From Paractinoplanes deccanensis (GTDB lineage: Bacteria > Actinomycetota > Actinomycetes > Mycobacteriales > Micromonosporaceae), in contig NZ_BOMI01000117.1 in the NCBI RefSeq assembly GCF_016862115.1, positions 39,194-103,193 of the forward strand: a DNA stretch of 64,000 bases, in the 5' to 3' direction. The translations under genes were made by a program, and so were the position numbers. Below, one piece after another: positions 60,569 to 64,000 of the stretch; position 1 is the stretch's first letter, and every line of letters starts with the position of its first letter. The notes under the pieces are model-generated. The model made no database searches. It had not been told where the DNA came from and was given only the letters and a program-made list of their open reading frames with translations.

Positions 60569-61417
60569 TCAGTCGAACTGTCGCAGGATCTCGGTGAGGG
60601 TGTCGCGGCTGTCCCCGATCGTGTCGCTCGACCAGCGCTCCGTCAGCACCAGCGTCGCGTCGCCGTGCAAGGCGAGCTCGGCGTGCAGCGGCCTCGTCGA
60701 CCACCCGGGCCGGGGCGGAGCACGAGCGCTGCCGGCGCGCCTGCCCGCCGCGCACCGCCGCCAGGGTGATCAGCGCGTCCATGACGCCGGCGAAGTCGGG
60801 CCAGGGCAGCACGGTGCGGTTGCCGAAGTCGACGACCTCGCGCTGCAGCGCCAGACCGGCCTGGCCGAGCTGCGGCACGAGGACGCCGGCGGGGCGGTCG
60901 TCGGCGGGGTGGTGCACGGGCGGCAGCGCGCGCATCGCGGTGATGCGCTCGCCCGGGGCCGGGTGGGTGTCCCAGCGTGACGTCTCGGTGTCCGGCACCA
61001 CGCGCACCGAGACCTGGTCGGCCTCGAGCTCCTGCCGCCGGCGACCAGGCCGAGCAGCCGTGCGTCCTCGGTGACCGCCGCGTTGCCCTCGGGGATCGGC
61101 CGGATCTCGTCGGGCGCGCGGGTGCCCGCGGCGGTGGCCATGGCGCCCGCCAGCCGCCACAGGTCCGGCGCCTGCTGGGGCGTGACGAGCACGCCCTCCG
61201 GGTCGCCGGGCCTGGCGAACAGCGCCTTGCCGATCCCGAGCACCACGGCGCCGACGCCGATGATCACCAGCCGGCTCAGCTTGGCGGCGCCGTAGCCGCG
61301 CAGGTGGCCCCAGATCTCGTAGAGCAGAAGGCCGGCCACCGCGAGCTGCACCAGGCCGAGCACAGAGAACCCGGCCGGCATGGCGACCGACACGGCCGCG
61401 CGCAGCGCAGTGGACAC
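60569..61417 (-). pseudogene. M48-type metallopeptidase, internally deleted
   Basis: The remains of a membrane-bound M48 peptidase in three pieces. The GTG at 61417, after GGAGGAAG, starts an intact N-terminus with two membrane helices (LVQLAVAGLLLYEIW, LVIIGVGAVVLGIG) and runs to EDARLLGLVAGG near 61040. The frame then shifts and joins RQELEADQVSVRV, so the segment with the HELGH zinc site is missing. A second join leads to PDTETSRWDTHPAPGERI, and the tail LVLTERWSSDTIGDSRDTL ends at 60569 back in the first frame. The catalytic core is gone, so no peptidase activity is expected. Confidence 0.8.
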
Positions 61418-61460
61418 GATCGATCTTCCTCCCCGGAAAAGTGGAAGGAAGATACACCGC

Positions 61461-61892
61461 TCAGCGCACCACCGTCACCGGGCATTTGGCGTACGACGCG
61501 ACGTGCTGGCTGACCGACCCGAGCACCAGGCCGGCGAAGCCGCCGTGGCCGCGGTGGCCGACGACGAGCAGATCGGCGCCGGCCGACTCGTCGATGAGCA
61601 CCTTCGCGGGGCGGCCCTGCTTCACGTGCGGCCGCACCAGGATCGGCGGCTCGTCGCCGAGCTCTTCCTTGATCACCTGGACGAGGTCGTCGGACGTGCG
61701 CTGGGTCGGCTCGGGCACGTACCGCTCCGACACGCTGACGCTGCCGGCGGGCGGCAGCAGGGTGTGCTCCCAGACGTTGACCACCACCAGGTCGGCCCCG
61801 TGGTCGGCGGCCTCGGCGGCGGCCCACGCCAGCGCCTTGCGGCTGGCGGGTGATCCGTCGACGCCGACGACGACGGTCTTCCATGCGCTCAT
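61461..61892 (-). CDS. Universal stress protein
   Basis: A 143-residue UspA protein. VVVGVDGSPASRKALAWA opens the fold and the ATP-binding loop is GHRGHGGFAGLVLGSVSQH near residue 112. ATG 61892 is preferred to an ATG 21 bases upstream because AGGTGA precedes it. It is divergent from the MFS-USP fusion gene, so two stress-domain genes share one intergenic region. Confidence 0.9.
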   Translation of the reverse strand: MSAWKTVVVGVDGSPASRKALAWAAAEAADHGADLVVVNVWEHTLLPPAGSVSVSERYVPEPTQRTSDDLVQVIKEELGDEPPILVRPHVKQGRPAKVLIDESAGADLLVVGHRGHGGFAGLVLGSVSQHVASYAKCPVTVVR

Positions 61893-61988
61893 CACGGTCA
61901 CCTCCGAGGTCATTACATGGCCGTACGCGGTGGAGGGTCAACGGCGGCGGTCGGTTCGAACTCCTGCCGAACGCATCGACACTCCGAG

Positions 61989-62044
61989 TTGCGACCCCTC
62001 TACACCCGGTTTAGCTTCGGCGAATAAGTGTGACTTGGATCACG
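61989..62044 (+). promoter_or_regulatory. Promoter and CRP-like site of the MFS-USP gene
   Basis: TTGCGA (61989-61994) and TAGCTT (62012-62017) are 17 bases apart. Just downstream TGTGA-N6-TCAC (62029-62044) is a close match to a CRP/GlxR-type palindrome. Its position after the expected start of transcription suggests repression. Confidence 0.55.
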
Positions 62045-62062
62045 GTCGAAGGGGTGGAGCCC

Positions 62063-63961
62063 ATGACCACCACGACATCGGACACCGTCGCGACGCAACC
62101 CCCGTCCTCGGAGCGACGGCCCCTGATGACGGGCACGGCCCTGCTGATGATGAACCTCGGGTTCTTCGGCGTTCAGTTCAGCTTCGGGCTCACCCAGTCG
62201 GCGGTGAACCCGCTCTTCCTGCTCATCGGGGCGGACCCCGAGCAGCTGCCCATCCTCAACCTTGCCGGCCCGGTCACCGGCCTGATCATCCAGCCGCTCA
62301 TCGGCGCGATCAGCGACCGCACGTGGCATCCGCGCTGGGGCCGGCGACGGCCGTTCATCGTGTCCGGCGCGATCCTCTGCGCGATCATCCTGTTCCTCTT
62401 CCCGTTCGTGGGCGTGCTGTGGCTCGGCGTGATCTGCTTCTGGCTGCTCGACGCCGGCAACAACACCTCGATGGAGCCGTACCGGGCCTTCATCTCCGAC
62501 CGGCTGCCGAAATCACAGCTGGCGCGCGGCTTCCTGACCCAGAGCATGTTCACCGGCGCGGGCGCGGTGCTCGCCAACGTGTCGCTGTTCGCGCTGCAGA
62601 AGGTCGAGCCGTTGCAGGGTACGGCGGGCAACGGGGTGCCGTACTGGATGTTCGCGTGCTTCATGATCGGCACGTTCTGCATCCTGCTGACCGTGCTGAC
62701 GGCCATGGCCCGGACGAAGGAGCTCAAGCCCACGGACGAGGAGATCGCCGAGATGCGGGCCGCCCCGAAGGGTGTGGGCCCTGCGGTCCGGGAGATCGCC
62801 GACGCCGTACGCGCCATGCCCGTCGCCATGCACAAGATCGGCGTGGTCTTCGCGTTCCAGTGGTACGCCATGTTCATCTACTGGCAGTTCCTCGCCGTCA
62901 GCCTGGGCGAGACCGTGTTCGGCTCGAGCCCGGAGACGGGCGGTCAGGCGTGGGACGACGCGATCGCGTGGAGCGGCCTGGCGAACGGCGCCTACAACTT
63001 CGTCACCATGATCTCCGCGCTGTTCCTGGTCGGCTTCGCCCAGCGGATCGGCGCGAAGCGGGTGCACGCGATCGCGCTCGGCCTCGCGGCCCTGTCGCTC
63101 GTCTGGCTCGCGCGCATCGACAACCAGTGGCTCACGCTCGTCCCGATGATCGGCGTCGGCATCTTCTGGGCCAGCGCGGTCGGCGTGCCCTACCTGATGG
63201 TCGCCAGCATGGTCCCGGCCAAGCGCACCGGCGTCTACATGGGCATCCTCAACATGATGATCGTCGTCCCGATGCTGGTGCAGACGGTCACCTTCGGCTG
63301 GATCTACGAGCACCTGCTCGACAGCAGCGGCGCCAACGCCATCACCCTCGCCGGCGCCCTGCTCGGCCTGGGCGCGATCGCCATGCTGTGGGTCAACCCG
63401 CCGGACGAGCAGGACGAGTCCCCGATCGTGCCGCTGGGCGGCAAGCGCAGCATCACTGTCTATGACCGCGTGGTCGTCGGCTCCGACGGCACACCCACCA
63501 GCCTGTACGCGGTGGACCGCGCGGCCGAGGTCGCCCAGGCCGCGCAGGCCCGGCTGATCGTCGTCACCGCGTACCGCACCGGCGCTGCCTCGGCGCAGCC
63601 GGCCGAGGGCGTCCACCGAGACCTGTACGGCATGGACACCGCCCGCGAGGCCCTGGACAAATCGGTCACCGGCCTGACCCGCGAACGCGCCCGCTACATC
63701 GAACAGCGCCTCGTCGAGGGCGACCCGGCCCAGGCCCTGCTCGACACGGTCGGCAACAACCCCGCCAACCTGATCGTCGTCGGCAACCGCGGCCTCGGCG
63801 CCTCCCACGGCGCCCTGCTCGGCTCGGTCCCCGCCGGCGTGGTCCGCAACGCGGTCTGCGACGTCCTGGTGGTGCAGACATCGGCCCTGGACGAGGAGCG
63901 GGTGATGGGGGAGGAGACCTTCGAGCCGCGGCCGGCGGACCGCGAGCCCGACGCTCAGTGA
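62063..63961 (+). CDS. MFS/GPH-type transporter fused to a universal stress domain
   Basis: A 632-residue fusion. Residues about 20-470 form a twelve-helix transporter with the sugar:cation symporter-like pattern (GLIIQPLIGAISDRTWHPRWGRRRPFIVSG near 80, in parts). Residues about 480-620 are a UspA domain that starts YDRVVVGSDGTPTS and has the ATP loop GNRGLGASHGALLGSVPAG. The stress domain may regulate transport in response to ATP or a nucleotide. ATG 62063 follows GGTGGAG; a longer frame begins 33 bases earlier. A CRP-like site lies in its promoter region. Confidence 0.85.
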   Translation: MTTTTSDTVATQPPSSERRPLMTGTALLMMNLGFFGVQFSFGLTQSAVNPLFLLIGADPEQLPILNLAGPVTGLIIQPLIGAISDRTWHPRWGRRRPFIVSGAILCAIILFLFPFVGVLWLGVICFWLLDAGNNTSMEPYRAFISDRLPKSQLARGFLTQSMFTGAGAVLANVSLFALQKVEPLQGTAGNGVPYWMFACFMIGTFCILLTVLTAMARTKELKPTDEEIAEMRAAPKGVGPAVREIADAVRAMPVAMHKIGVVFAFQWYAMFIYWQFLAVSLGETVFGSSPETGGQAWDDAIAWSGLANGAYNFVTMISALFLVGFAQRIGAKRVHAIALGLAALSLVWLARIDNQWLTLVPMIGVGIFWASAVGVPYLMVASMVPAKRTGVYMGILNMMIVVPMLVQTVTFGWIYEHLLDSSGANAITLAGALLGLGAIAMLWVNPPDEQDESPIVPLGGKRSITVYDRVVVGSDGTPTSLYAVDRAAEVAQAAQARLIVVTAYRTGAASAQPAEGVHRDLYGMDTAREALDKSVTGLTRERARYIEQRLVEGDPAQALLDTVGNNPANLIVVGNRGLGASHGALLGSVPAGVVRNAVCDVLVVQTSALDEERVMGEETFEPRPADREPDAQ

Positions 63962-63970
63962 CTCGCCATC

Positions 63971-63998
63971 GATCGGGCGTCCTCAGGGACGCCCGATC
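63971..63998 (+). terminator. Terminator hairpin after the MFS-USP gene
   Basis: A perfect 12-bp stem (63971-63982 with 63987-63998) and a TCAG loop start ten bases after the stop. The window ends before any T tract can be judged. Confidence 0.75.
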
Positions 63999-64000
63999 AA

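Noticed and set aside
1..64000. Prophage, insertion sequence or integrated plasmid
   Set aside because: No transposase, integrase, phage structural gene or terminal inverted repeat was found. No tRNA or rRNA gene was recognised either.

Overview
The window is high-GC DNA with frequent GTG starts, many start/stop overlaps, and -10 boxes lying 6-8 bases before start codons. Together with the gene families present this points to an actinobacterium, most likely a member of the Micromonosporaceae such as Actinoplanes; the genus is inferred from gene style and no marker gene is present.

Positions 1-20.4 kb form a cell-surface polysaccharide cluster. It holds glycosyltransferases, a two-gene ABC-2 exporter, a Wzy/O-antigen-ligase-like polymerase, a Wzz-like protein, a WecG/TagA-type transferase, an initiating polyprenyl glycosylphosphotransferase and all four dTDP-L-rhamnose genes (rfbC, rfbA, rfbB, rfbD). 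Two large exported proteins in the cluster share the DUF4082 module.

Positions 20.4-24.7 kb are repeat-rich and decayed: a frameshifted GNAT gene, a doubtful reverse ORF, a Gls24-like gene, a frameshifted pentapeptide-repeat gene and a membrane protein with hexapeptide repeats. Tandem arrays of 8, 15, 18 and 54 bp run through this stretch. An APC permease and a cyclase-like protein follow.

Positions 26.9-36.5 kb are the most unusual part. An HTH-NB-ARC-TPR regulator is followed by a translationally coupled operon: HExxH protein A, a TIR-NTPase protein, HExxH protein B and a small unknown protein. A third paralogue, with HKAHH in place of HExxH, is read convergently. I read this as an uncharacterised signalling, peptide-modification or defence locus. 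A B12-type radical SAM gene and a PAP2-like gene lie next to it.

Positions 38.4-54.9 kb hold metabolic and regulatory genes: cupin, DJ-1-like protein, universal stress protein, LLM oxidoreductase, Lrp, RpiR with threonine synthase, MFS exporters, an orphan mraY, LhgO with a GntR regulator and two matching operators, an EamA exporter behind a possible leader-peptide attenuator, LacI, a 2H phosphoesterase and a secreted S37 peptidase. Positions 55-64 kb hold a membrane-anchored NACHT NTPase, a thiolase-like gene with a nitronate monooxygenase, the remains of an M48 peptidase, a universal stress protein, and an MFS-universal-stress fusion behind a promoter with a CRP-like site.
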